A DNA stretch of 64,000 nt, taken from NCBI RefSeq assembly GCF_002355275.1, contig NZ_CP023449.1, positions 4,194,001 to 4,258,000 of the forward strand, in the 5' to 3' direction. The position numbers were made by a program, and so were the translations under genes. The notes under the pieces are model-generated. The model did not search any database, was not told where the DNA came from, and worked only from the letters and a program-made list of their open reading frames with translations. The DNA comes from Rhizorhabdus dicambivorans (GTDB lineage Bacteria > Pseudomonadota > Alphaproteobacteria > Sphingomonadales > Sphingomonadaceae). This document shows, in pieces, positions 53,311 to 61,774 of this stretch (position 1 is the stretch's first letter; each line of letters opens with the position of its first letter).

Positions 53311-54254
53311 CCCAGGCCTCCGTCGGCGATACGCGGCCAGAGCCGGCCGGGGCCGGCAAGCGCCGCCTGCCCCAGCATATTGGCCCAGAAGCTTTCGCCT
53401 CCGAAATCCTCCCGCCATCGCCACAGCCGGCGCGTCAGGCGCGCCAGCCCATATTCATCGGTGTAGCCAATGGCGCCATGCACCTGATGCGCATGTTCCG
53501 CGACGATCCCCGCCGCGACACCCGCGCGATATTTCGCCGCCGCGGTCGTCGTCAGGTCCGGCGCCGCTCCCCTGCGGACGCTCAGTATCGCCGCATCGAC
53601 GATGCCGGTGGCCGCAGCCGCTTCGGCCCCCATTTCGGAGAGGAGATGCTGGATCGCCTGATTTTTCGACAAGGGGCGCCCGAACTGCTCGCGCTGCCCC
53701 GCGAATGCGATGGTCATGGCCAGCACTGCCTCGATCGCGCCGCAGATCTGCGCTGCCCGCGCCAGGGCCGCGAATGCCAGCCCTCCATCGGCCTGCATCT
53801 CCCCCTCGGCGACAGGCGCATCACGGAGCCGCGGCACCGAGATCAGCGCATCCTTGCCGATGCTCGTAAGAGCACAACCCTGCCAGGGCCCGCGGTGGAG
53901 CGAAACCGATCGATCGCGGATGCAGACGACATGCTCCACGACATCGCCGAAGGCGACGCCGCGCTGCCAACCGTCGATGAAGATGCCCATCCGCCCCGAC
54001 GGCACCGGCAAGCCGGCCTCGCTCAGCAACCAGGCAGCCGCCAACGTGTCCGCCAGCGGCACCGCAGCGGCATGCGCGCCGGCCAGCCAGATCAGCCCGA
54101 AGCCCTCCTCGGGCGCCATGTCGAAGCCGCCATCGGCTTCGCCGGCCCACAGCCGGGTCAGGCCATTCTCCTCCAACGCCCTCCAGAGCGCATCGGGCGC
54201 ATCCGCGAAATCGGACAGGATCCGCGTCGCCGTTTGTTCGAGCAGCACGTCCAT
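53307..54254 (-). CDS. Short acyl-CoA dehydrogenase subunit (beta-type)
   Basis: 315 aa, well below the usual 380 and poorly conserved in the N-terminal FAD region. C-terminal helices are recognisable (AFAGQREQFGRPLSKNQAIQHLLSEM; AHQVHGAIGYTDEYGLARLTRR). It directly follows a full-size dehydrogenase gene (1-nt overlap), the arrangement seen for heterotetrameric ChsE/FadE pairs in steroid catabolism, where two unlike subunits form one enzyme. It is probably the partner that shapes the substrate pocket. Confidence 0.8.
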   Translation of the reverse strand: MDVLLEQTATRILSDFADAPDALWRALEENGLTRLWAGEADGGFDMAPEEGFGLIWLAGAHAAAVPLADTLAAAWLLSEAGLPVPSGRMGIFIDGWQRGVAFGDVVEHVVCIRDRSVSLHRGPWQGCALTSIGKDALISVPRLRDAPVAEGEMQADGGLAFAALARAAQICGAIEAVLAMTIAFAGQREQFGRPLSKNQAIQHLLSEMGAEAAAATGIVDAAILSVRRGAAPDLTTTAAAKYRAGVAAGIVAEHAHQVHGAIGYTDEYGLARLTRRLWRWREDFGGESFWANMLGQAALAGPGRLWPRIADGGLG

Positions 54255-55399
54255 CAGCGCGCACCCAACTGGCGAGCGATGACACCCCGCAAAATCTCCG
54301 TCGTTCCACCACGCAGGGAATGCGACGGAAGACGCAATTGGGTCTCGTCCCTAAGCGAAAGCAGATCGGCAGGAATTTCCGTTTCGGGCTTCGAGGCGAT
54401 GGCGTCGCGGATCGCCGAGAAGAGGCGCTTTTCGAAGGCATTGCCCAGTTGCTTGACGATGACGGCCTCGGTGCCGGGATCCTCGCCGTTCTGGAGGCGC
54501 AGGGCTATGCCGCGCGACATGGCGCGCAAGGCCACCAGCCGCGCGATCAGATCGCCCAGGACGATCGGCGAGATTCGATCGCGGATGGTGTCCAGCGCCG
54601 CTTCGAGCATGATGAAAGTCGTCAGGAAACGCTCGGGCCCCGAACGCTCCATCGCCAGCTCCCCCATGCATTGCGCCCATCCTTCACCCTCGGCGCCGAG
54701 CAGCGCGTCGGCGGGAAGTTCGACGCCGTCAAAGACGACTTCGTTGAAATGGACCGCTCCGGCGATATCGCGGATGCCGGACACATCGACCCCGGGCCGC
54801 GACAACTCGACCAGGAATTGGGAAAGGCCGACGTGGCGGTTCCTGCCTTCGGGCGGCGAGGTTCGCGCAAGGACGATCATGTAACGGGCGATGTGCGCTC
54901 CGGTCGACCAGATCTTCCTCCCCTGCAGCACCCAGCCGCCCTGCGTGCTCGTCGCCTTCGTCTGGATCGCCGCAAGATCGGACCCCGCTTGGGGTTCGCT
55001 CATGCCCACACTGAAATAGCATTCCCCCGACGCTATCTGCGGCAGGATCGAAAGCTTCTGCTCCTCGGTTCCATATCTGAGGATCTGCCCGGCGGACTGG
55101 CGGTCGGCGATCCAGTGCGCCGCAACCGGCGCACCGGCAGCAAGCAACTCTTCGGTCACCACGAAACGGTCGAGCGCTGGCCGCCCATGTCCGCCATAGG
55201 CCTTCGGCCACGTCATGCCGATCCAGCCCTCGCGGCCCAGCTTGCGACTGAACTCGGGTGAAGCGCGACTGACCCAGCAATCGGCACCGGGGACAAAGCC
55301 TCCGATCTCCCGTTCCCGCTCCAGGAAAGCACGAACACGACCTCGCAAAGCGCCCTCGGCGGCCGGTTCCGCCACCATCGGAAAATGGAAGCGCCTCAT
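54254..55399 (-). CDS. Acyl-CoA dehydrogenase, large subunit of a heteromeric pair
   Basis: 381 aa from the ATG at 55399, with GGAAGGGG upstream. Motifs: GMTWPKAYGGHGRP, FSVGMSEPQAGSDLAAIQT (FAD/Ser), GRKIWSTGAHIARY, and C-terminal LRGGTTEILRGVIARQLG. With the next gene it should form an alpha2beta2 dehydrogenase acting on a bulky CoA ester. It leads the operon; the promoter gap contains motif copy B. Confidence 0.87.
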   Translation of the reverse strand: MRRFHFPMVAEPAAEGALRGRVRAFLEREREIGGFVPGADCWVSRASPEFSRKLGREGWIGMTWPKAYGGHGRPALDRFVVTEELLAAGAPVAAHWIADRQSAGQILRYGTEEQKLSILPQIASGECYFSVGMSEPQAGSDLAAIQTKATSTQGGWVLQGRKIWSTGAHIARYMIVLARTSPPEGRNRHVGLSQFLVELSRPGVDVSGIRDIAGAVHFNEVVFDGVELPADALLGAEGEGWAQCMGELAMERSGPERFLTTFIMLEAALDTIRDRISPIVLGDLIARLVALRAMSRGIALRLQNGEDPGTEAVIVKQLGNAFEKRLFSAIRDAIASKPETEIPADLLSLRDETQLRLPSHSLRGGTTEILRGVIARQLGAR

Positions 55400-55450
55400 C
55401 CCCTTCCACCCTCGGCGAAAGGGAAATTCCCTGCCCGCACACCGTTCCAA

Positions 55451-55470
55451 ATGTTAGTGAACGTTTTCAT
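55451..55470 (+). promoter_or_regulatory. Shared 20-bp motif, copy B (upstream of the acyl-CoA dehydrogenase operon)
   Basis: ATGTTAGTGAACGTTTTCAT lies about 50 bp upstream of the dehydrogenase operon start, same orientation as copy A relative to its gene, with 17 of 20 identities to copy A. The 10-mer AACGTTTTCA is identical in both. Confidence 0.5.
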
Positions 55471-55854
55471 TATGTGTTCGCACATAAATGTAGACCCTAT
55501 GGGGTGCAAACATATTTTTATTATCGATCGTTCAGAACGATCATGAAGACGCAGGGAAGACGTCGTTTGCCAATTACCCCACGCTGGAAAATGGCTGCGG
55601 GGCACGCGCTTGGCCGCATCCGCACAGCATCGACCGCCATCTGGCCGATCATGCCCTTGCGGCCCGCGTCCAAGAATATGTTGATGATCGAGCCGCTCTC
55701 CAACGGCCCGTCGCGGGCATGGCGCGCACGGTGTGCGAATTTTCGACGTCCCAGGGCCCGGCCAGACACGAAATGCCGATGCAAAATCGAGCAATTGGAC
55801 AGCCAGATATTGCCTGCTATTTTATCTCTCGCTCCACTCCGCCGACAGCCGGCC
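55471..55854 (-). other. Intergenic region with a possible SDR remnant
   Basis: About 380 bp with no intact gene. On the minus strand around 55,610-55,760 one frame reads ESGSIINIFLDAGRKGMIGQMA, loosely like the SDR active-site strand (GSIINISS.AGRKGM), with no flanking similarity. It may be a gene scar between the P450 and dehydrogenase operons; the evidence is weak. Confidence 0.3.
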
Positions 55855-57123
55855 TCACATCGGCCGGACGAATATTTCGCGGGGGCCGCGCTCCTTGGGT
55901 ACACCGACGATGTCGGGCTCCACGCCCGGATCGGACAGGAGCAGCCCGGGGAATCTCTCTATCGCGGCCTGCACCGAGATCCGTGCCGTCATCCGCGCGA
56001 GAGAAGCGCCGATGCAATGGTGGATGCCATAGCCGAATGCCATCATGTCGCGGCTGTCGATGTTGCGCCGGATATCGAAGCGCAGGGGATTCTCGAACCG
56101 TCCGGGATCATAGCCGGGCGCGGAGCAGATCACGTGGATCGGCATGCCCTCGAACAGGTGCAGCCCTTCGAAATCGAAATCGCCCGTCGCGTAGCGGAGC
56201 GCGGTGTAGACGCTGGGGCTCATCCGCAGCGATTCCACAATCGCGCCTTCGACGAGCGACGGGTCCCCCAATAGCAGGTCCCGCTGATCGGGATGCCGGC
56301 ACAGCAGGTAGAGTGTCCAGGCGGTGTAGTTGATAATGCCGCCGATGCCCGCCGAGTACAGCACCATCAGCGTCGCGAACAGTTGTTCGGTGGTGATGCG
56401 GCCTTCGACGTCGTGGGCGGCGATGATCGCACTGGCGAGATCCTCGCCGGGCGCGGCGCGGCGCTTCTCGATCAGGTCCGCGCAATAGCTCCGCGCGGCC
56501 TCCCACGCCGCCTCATATTCGGCGACATGCTCCGGTCCCGGATCCAGCGTCGAAAAAGCGGCCTTCTGCGCATCGGAAAGGCGCGTGAAGATCGACCACT
56601 CGCCCTCGGGAAAGCCGAACAGCAGTTCGAACAGGACATGTACCGACAAGGGGTGGGCATAATCGGCGACAAGGTCGAACGGCCTGCCCTCCCGCTGCAA
56701 CGCATCAAGCTGCGTCGCGACGAAGGAGCGGACGCCCGCCTCGACCGAGGCCAGCTTGCGCGGCGAGAAGGCCGGCGCCATGAGGCGGCGGAGATTGGCG
56801 TGATCGGGCGGATCGTTGTCGGTCACCACCGGCAGCGAGTTGTAGTAATAGAAGCCGCCCGTCCCGCCCCAGGGGCGCTTGCGGCTCGAAAATCTCGCGG
56901 GTTCGGACAAGACGATCTTCACGTCCTCGTGCCGCGAGACGACGGCCTGCGGGACGCCACCCGCCTCGATATAGAAGGGCGATCGCTGCGCGAGATCGAC
57001 AAAGCAACGCCCGGGGCTGCGCTTGACCGCTCCATATAGGTCGATATCGACCAGCTTCGCGCGATCGATTACCGGAATGTCCACCATCGCCAACCCCTGA
57101 TCAGAAACTCTCGAATTGAGCAT
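55855..57123 (-). CDS. Cytochrome P450 lacking the usual I-helix acid-alcohol pair
   Basis: 422 aa (start ATG 57123 with AGGTGG upstream; ATG 57087 is an alternative). Heme loop FGYGIHHCIG with Cys ligand, helix K ESLR, and NDPPDHANLRRLMAPAFSP are standard. The I-helix reads YSAGIGGIINYT, where most P450s have AGxE/DT; the acid and Thr are replaced by Gly. It lies 34 nt after a ferredoxin gene, which probably supplies electrons. The altered proton-relay site may mean unusual chemistry. Confidence 0.88.
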   Translation of the reverse strand: MLNSRVSDQGLAMVDIPVIDRAKLVDIDLYGAVKRSPGRCFVDLAQRSPFYIEAGGVPQAVVSRHEDVKIVLSEPARFSSRKRPWGGTGGFYYYNSLPVVTDNDPPDHANLRRLMAPAFSPRKLASVEAGVRSFVATQLDALQREGRPFDLVADYAHPLSVHVLFELLFGFPEGEWSIFTRLSDAQKAAFSTLDPGPEHVAEYEAAWEAARSYCADLIEKRRAAPGEDLASAIIAAHDVEGRITTEQLFATLMVLYSAGIGGIINYTAWTLYLLCRHPDQRDLLLGDPSLVEGAIVESLRMSPSVYTALRYATGDFDFEGLHLFEGMPIHVICSAPGYDPGRFENPLRFDIRRNIDSRDMMAFGYGIHHCIGASLARMTARISVQAAIERFPGLLLSDPGVEPDIVGVPKERGPREIFVRPM

Positions 57124-57157
57124 TACCCACCTGCGCCGATCGGCAGCCGATCAGCGA

Positions 57158-57481
57158 TCAGGTCTGGCGGTTCGGCGTCGTCACGATGATCCCGTCGAGT
57201 TCCTCGGTCAGCTCGATCTGGCAGCTCAACCGGCTCGTCGGCAGCCGTTCGGCAACCGTGCCGTCGAGAAGCTCGTCCTCATGCTGGGACATCGGCGGCA
57301 GTTTGGTCGACCATTGCGCGTCGATGTAGACATGGCAGGTCGCGCAATTGCAGAAGCCGCCACATTCGGCCTCGATCTCGGGAACGCCATGCCCGGTCGC
57401 GGCATGCATCAGCGTATCGCCGATACTTCCCTCGACCTCGGTCCGGGCCCCGTCACTATGCTGGAAAATAACCTTCGGCAT
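57158..57481 (-). CDS. [2Fe-2S] ferredoxin, adrenodoxin/putidaredoxin type
   Basis: 107 aa. The cluster ligands are in CGGFCNCATC (CGGxCxCATC with the C-x5-C-x2-C pattern) and a fourth Cys in RLSCQIEL. The C-terminus has the LPTSRLSC region used in P450 docking. It is translated just before the P450 and is the likely electron donor to it and perhaps to the other P450s. No ferredoxin reductase is encoded nearby. Confidence 0.92.
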   Translation of the reverse strand: MPKVIFQHSDGARTEVEGSIGDTLMHAATGHGVPEIEAECGGFCNCATCHVYIDAQWSTKLPPMSQHEDELLDGTVAERLPTSRLSCQIELTEELDGIIVTTPNRQT

Positions 57482-57812
57482 CCGATACCAACCTCACATC
57501 GCAGACATTCTCGAAGTCGCATAAGCCCGGCGCTCATGGATTTTCCCGGCGCCGCCCGCCGATCGCTGCCGGTGCGTTTCCTGCCTGGATGAAGGGTCAT
57601 AGCCGAAGAGACTCTGGCGGCATGGGGAAAAAAACGCCAAAGCCATCGAAATTTTCTCAAGCAACAGGATATCGCGGGCACCGATTAAAGCTGGTCGCCA
57701 CAGCCATGACGATAAGCAATTCCGGCATGCGATATTGTCCCTCCATCAATCCTGATCCTGAATTATCCTGGCACGGGGAAGCAGCACTACTGGCCATGAT
57801 GAAGGTAAACCG
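57482..57812 (+). other. 330-bp divergent intergenic region
   Basis: No gene supported. It separates the ferredoxin-P450 operon (minus) from the ABM-type gene (plus) and should hold both promoters. I saw no clear palindrome or motif copy. Confidence 0.4.
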
Positions 57813-58100
57813 ATGTTCGCTCTGATTTCTTCGATCCGCGTTGCTCCGGAAGATGCGGCGACGCTGGAACAGGCGTTCGCCAAGGTCGCCGCTCATGTTC
57901 GCGCCAATGAACCCGGTACCCTGGCATATTACATGGCGCATGCCGACCGCGCGGGAGCCTATCGCGTGATCGAGGTCTATCGCGACGAGGAGGCGTTCAG
58001 CGACCATAAGGCCTCCGATGCCTTCCAGGATTTCCGCCCCCGGCTGGGCGCGATGCTGCTGGGCGCGCCAGAGGTGGAGAAGATGGACGTCGCCGTCTGA
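57813..58100 (+). CDS. ABM-domain (YgiN-like) monooxygenase-fold protein
   Basis: 95 aa with GAAGGTAA upstream. A dimeric alpha/beta-barrel ABM domain: ISSIRVAPEDAATLEQAFAKV, EPGTLAYYMA and YRVIEVYRDEEAFSDHKAS. Members act as cofactor-free quinol monooxygenases or bind small phenolics. It may oxidise a quinol intermediate or protect against one. It converges on a LysR gene. Confidence 0.82.
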   Translation: MFALISSIRVAPEDAATLEQAFAKVAAHVRANEPGTLAYYMAHADRAGAYRVIEVYRDEEAFSDHKASDAFQDFRPRLGAMLLGAPEVEKMDVAV

Positions 58101-58130
58101 ACGGCCCGGCGCCAACGAAATCAGGGCGAT

Positions 58131-58997
58131 TCAGGCGGAAATCTCGAACGAAGGGGCGACCGCCGTTGCGCAGTCGATGAACTGGCGGACCACCAGGCTT
58201 TTGTCGTCCTTCCTTCGCAACAGGCACACCGGAAAGCCGCTTGAGTCGATCGGCCGATAGACAACCCCCGGCGTCCCCAGCATCGCGACGCTTTCCGGCA
58301 GGATCGAGACGCCCATGCCCGATCCGACCATGGAGATGGCGGTCTGCCAGCCATGGACTTCGACGACATTCGGCACGAAACCCGCCTGTTCGCAAAGCCG
58401 CAATGTCCGCGTCAGATATTCCGAAGCGCGATCCCGTGGAAACAGCACGAACTGCTCTTCGGCCAGTTCGGCGAGACTGAACGGAGCGGAAGGGCTTGCC
58501 ATGTCGTGCCCTTCCGGCAGCACCGCGACGAAGCGCTCGATCATCAGGGTCACCGCTTCGAGATCGGCCATGATCTGCGGCCCCCGCACAAGCGCGACGT
58601 CGATCTGCTCGGCGAGCAGCGCTCCGCGCATCTGTCCCGGCAGAAGCTCGATCAGTTCGATCTGGGTATCGCGGTGCTCCGAACGGAAACTCCGGACGAT
58701 CGCGGGCAATATCCGCAGCGATGTCGTGGCGGTGAAGCCGACCGCGATGCGGCTGGCGCCCTCCATCGCCAGATGGTCTATCCGATCGAGCCCGATCGCC
58801 AGTTGAACCAGCAGCGTACGCGCGGTTTCGAGCAGTTCCGCGCCGATCGGCGTGAGGGACACCTTGCGCGTGCTGCGGTGGAAAAGCTCATGGCCGACCG
58901 CGGCTTCCAGCCGCTTGATCTGCTGGCTGAGAGGCGGCTGGGCGATGCCGAGCCTGTGCGCCGCATGGCCGAAATGCAGTTCTTCGGCCAACATCAT
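58131..58997 (-). CDS. LysR-family regulator with no canonical start for its full N-terminus
   Basis: 288 aa from ATG 58997, but the conserved first helix (IELRQLYAF) is encoded in frame upstream without any ATG, GTG, TTG or CTG before the stop. A good ribosome-binding site (GAGGAGG) precedes an in-frame ATC at 59051. HTH EELHFGHAAHRLGIAQPPLSQQIKRLEAAVG and the LysR effector domain (SSGFPVCLLRR end) are otherwise normal. It probably regulates the adjacent SDR or ABM gene; it may be translated from a non-standard start or be impaired. Confidence 0.82.
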   Translation of the reverse strand: MMLAEELHFGHAAHRLGIAQPPLSQQIKRLEAAVGHELFHRSTRKVSLTPIGAELLETARTLLVQLAIGLDRIDHLAMEGASRIAVGFTATTSLRILPAIVRSFRSEHRDTQIELIELLPGQMRGALLAEQIDVALVRGPQIMADLEAVTLMIERFVAVLPEGHDMASPSAPFSLAELAEEQFVLFPRDRASEYLTRTLRLCEQAGFVPNVVEVHGWQTAISMVGSGMGVSILPESVAMLGTPGVVYRPIDSSGFPVCLLRRKDDKSLVVRQFIDCATAVAPSFEISA

Positions 58998-59374
58998 GAA
59001 GGCGTAGAGCTGCCGAAGTTCGATCGGAGGGGGCGGCTTGAGGGGTTCGATGGGTGCCTCCTCGGTTCAGCTCTGACGATCGCGCACCGGGTTCTCCCGG
59101 GCGTGCCAGGGAGGGGGCGAAAACAGCTTGGCGCCCAAGGGGCGGGGCCCGCCCTTTCCCGCGCAGCGATCCGCTGGTCTGGCGGCATCCGCCATCTCGC
59201 CCAAGCTCCTCGATCCCACCGTTGTTCAGCGGATCGTATCGGTGCGCCCATTTACCGTCCACCGATATGTGCTCTCGCTCCATCGGCGTGGGATGCACCT
59301 CGCGGTATTTCGCAGGACAATGCGCACCGAGACGAGAACAGAATCCGTTTCACCTTTTAATTCTGAATAATGGA

Positions 59375-59392
59375 ATGTTATTCGTTTTTCAG
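59375..59392 (+). promoter_or_regulatory. Shared motif, copy C (upstream of the second SDR gene)
   Basis: ATGTTATTCGTTTTTCAG resembles copies A and B with two bases missing. It lies 27 bp before the SDR start at 59419. Being degenerate, it may be coincidental. Confidence 0.3.
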
Positions 59393-59418
59393 TCAGCATA
59401 TGGATGGAAAGCGGGGCA

Positions 59419-60186
59419 ATGACCAATCTCACCGGAAAAACGGCCTTCATTACCGGTGCGGGCATCGGAATCGGCCGCGCGGCGGCCCTGCTGTTCGCCG
59501 AAAGGGGCGCGCGCGTGATCATCGCCGATGTCGACACGAACAATGGCGGCGAGACCGAAGCCCTGATACGCGATGCCGGCGGCGACGCCCTGTTCATCCC
59601 GACCGACGTTTCCGATGAAGCCAGCGTGCAACAGGCCCTCGATCTCACCATGGCGCGCCACGGCCGGCTGGACATCCTCTACAATAATGCGGGCGGCTCA
59701 TCCTCGCGCGACGGCAAAGTCACCGATGTATCGATCGACGAGTTCTGGCGGACGATGCGCGTCGACCTGTTCGGAACCTTCCTGTGCTGCCGCCTCGCCA
59801 TCCCGCACATGATCGCCGACGGCGGCGGAGCGATCGTGAACACCACCTCGACGGTGGCGCTGCGCGGGATCGCGAACACCGATGCCTATACCTGCGCCAA
59901 GGGCGGCGTGCTGGCGCTGACCCAGTCGATGGCGGTCAACTATGCCGATGACAATATCAGGGTGAACGCGATCGCGCCCGGCGGCATCCGCACCGAACGG
60001 GTGCTCAAGAAGCTGGAGGCCGTCCCGCATCTCGCCCAGGGCAAGAGCGGGCACCTGCTCGGCCTCGGCACCTCGCGCGATCCTGCTGCGGCGGCGCTAT
60101 TCCTGGCCTCTGACGATGCCGCCTATATCACCGGGATCGTCCTCGCGGTGGATGGCGGATGGACGACCGTGGGCCCCGCGATCTGA
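59419..60186 (+). CDS. Short-chain dehydrogenase/reductase
   Basis: 255 aa from the ATG at 59419 (an ATG at 59404 adds five residues). Classical SDR: TGAGIGIGR, Asp in VIIADVD (NAD+), LYNNAG, catalytic Ser in NTTSTVALRG and YTCAK. It is divergent from the LysR gene and converges on a P450 22 bp away. Likely oxidises a ring or side-chain hydroxyl in the pathway. Confidence 0.9.
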   Translation: MTNLTGKTAFITGAGIGIGRAAALLFAERGARVIIADVDTNNGGETEALIRDAGGDALFIPTDVSDEASVQQALDLTMARHGRLDILYNNAGGSSSRDGKVTDVSIDEFWRTMRVDLFGTFLCCRLAIPHMIADGGGAIVNTTSTVALRGIANTDAYTCAKGGVLALTQSMAVNYADDNIRVNAIAPGGIRTERVLKKLEAVPHLAQGKSGHLLGLGTSRDPAAAALFLASDDAAYITGIVLAVDGGWTTVGPAI

Positions 60187-60207
60187 TCCGCGACAGGAAG
60201 CGGGCGA

Positions 60208-61482
60208 TCAGATCGCCGGCTGGGGGCACTTCGGCGTCACGCGCACCGGCATCCGCTTATAGCCGGGGAACTGGTGCGAGGCGACGCGCTCGACCGGCCC
60301 GACCAGTTCGATATCCTCCACATGATCAAGGAAGGCCTGCACGATGCGCCGGATCTGCAGCCGCGCGACCACCGCACCCAGGCAGAAATGGTCGCCGCCG
60401 CCAAAGCCCAGGTGCAGATTGGGCTGTCGCCCCAGGTCGAACCTGTCGGGATCGGGGAAGGCGCTCTCATCCCGATTGGCCGATCCGTTCCACAACACCA
60501 CCCAGTCGCCTTCGCGAATATCCTTGCCGCCCAGGCTGGTATCCGCGGTGGCGGTGCGCAACACATGGGTGACGGGGCTTACCCAGCGCACGAACTCATC
60601 GGGCAGCGTCTCGATCAGGCCGGGATTCGCGCGCAACCGCTGCATCTCTTCGGGCTGGGACATAAGCTCATATATGCCGCCGGCGATCGTGTTGCGCGTC
60701 GTCTCCTGCCCCGCCGCGACGAACATGAAGCCGTTATAGCCGATCTCATTGTCGGTGAACGGAACGCCGTCGATCTCGACCCGGCCGAGGATGCTGAGCA
60801 GGTCCGTACCGCCCTTGCCCCGGCGCTGCTTCACCAGATCGAGTATATAGTCGAAAATGGTGCGTAGCGCCTTGGTCCGCATCTCCAGCGCGCTGCCGCC
60901 GCCATAGTCCGCATCGGCCGGGGCGATCCCCATATTGGCCATGCGGAACAGCATCGGCCAGTCCTCGCGCGGAATCTCCATGATCTCGAAGATCACCGCG
61001 GCCGGCAGTCGCGCCGCTATATCGTCGACGAAGTTGCACTCGCCGAAACGGATGAGATCGCCGATCAGGTCGGTCGCCAGCGACTGGACGAACCCATCAA
61101 GTTCGGCCACTGCCTTCGGCAGAAAGCGATCGTGCAGTGCGCGTCGCATCTTGTTGTGCCGTGGCGGGTCGTTCGACGGCAGCATCGCGCCCTCCATCGC
61201 GAGCTTCAGGCTCGGCGACCGTTCCGGATCGGCGAATTCCGCACTCAGCGGCAGCGTCGCGCCCGAACGCTGCGCGCTGAACAAATTGGGCTCCAGATAG
61301 ACCTTGCGCACATCGCGATATCGCGTGACCGACCAGAAACCCCGATCGTATCGCGTCCGCGTCCAGTGGACGGGGTCCTCCGTCCGCAATCGCCGCCACA
61401 GCGCATGCGTATCGCCGGTGGCGAAGAAAGCCGGATCGGTCAGATGAAAATCCAGGTCCGAGATCGACTCCGCCATTGCCAC
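60208..61482 (-). CDS. Cytochrome P450, CYP125/CYP142-like
   Basis: 424 aa (ATG 61476 also possible). I-helix AAGQETTRN carries the acid-alcohol pair; ExxR is in DEFVRWVSP region; heme loop FGGGDHFCLGAVVARL. The segment FVRWVSPVTHVLRTATADTSLGGKDI and LWNGSANRDESAFPDPDRFDLGR resemble CYP125/142/124 enzymes that oxidise the terminal methyl of sterol or isoprenoid side chains. This supports a terpenoid or steroid-like substrate for the island (inference). Electron partners are not adjacent. Confidence 0.87.
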   Translation of the reverse strand: MAMAESISDLDFHLTDPAFFATGDTHALWRRLRTEDPVHWTRTRYDRGFWSVTRYRDVRKVYLEPNLFSAQRSGATLPLSAEFADPERSPSLKLAMEGAMLPSNDPPRHNKMRRALHDRFLPKAVAELDGFVQSLATDLIGDLIRFGECNFVDDIAARLPAAVIFEIMEIPREDWPMLFRMANMGIAPADADYGGGSALEMRTKALRTIFDYILDLVKQRRGKGGTDLLSILGRVEIDGVPFTDNEIGYNGFMFVAAGQETTRNTIAGGIYELMSQPEEMQRLRANPGLIETLPDEFVRWVSPVTHVLRTATADTSLGGKDIREGDWVVLWNGSANRDESAFPDPDRFDLGRQPNLHLGFGGGDHFCLGAVVARLQIRRIVQAFLDHVEDIELVGPVERVASHQFPGYKRMPVRVTPKCPQPAI

Positions 61483-61774
61483 ATTCCTTTGCCTTTTCCA
61501 TCTCGATCATATCGCCGATCGATTAAAATTCGAAATCAGTCGATATCGAACAAGATATTAATCTTATACTAGAAACATCACTTCAGCATTCATCTATATG
61601 CACGAGGATTTTTCTAAATCTGCATGAGAGAATTTGATGATCAATATCTGATAAAGTGGCTTGAACGTCTTCCCAACAACATGATGATACCGGATCGAAA
61701 ACAAGAATTGTCGCAGCGGAGCGAGATTGTCTCCGCAAAGCGCAGAGAATCTCGGATTTCGGAGGGGAACCCAG
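61483..61774 (+). promoter_or_regulatory. AT-rich divergent promoter region before the TonB receptor
   Basis: 292 bp without a gene, much more AT-rich than its surroundings. It contains TATCTGATAAA at 61645-61655, the same 11-mer found in the palindrome at 46730-46746, and GGAGGGG just before the receptor ATG. It likely holds promoters for the P450 and the receptor. Confidence 0.45.

Noticed and set aside
56293-57039. Plus-strand frame (248 aa) opposite the P450 at 55,855
   Set aside because: Shadow of a gene with heme and helix-K motifs.
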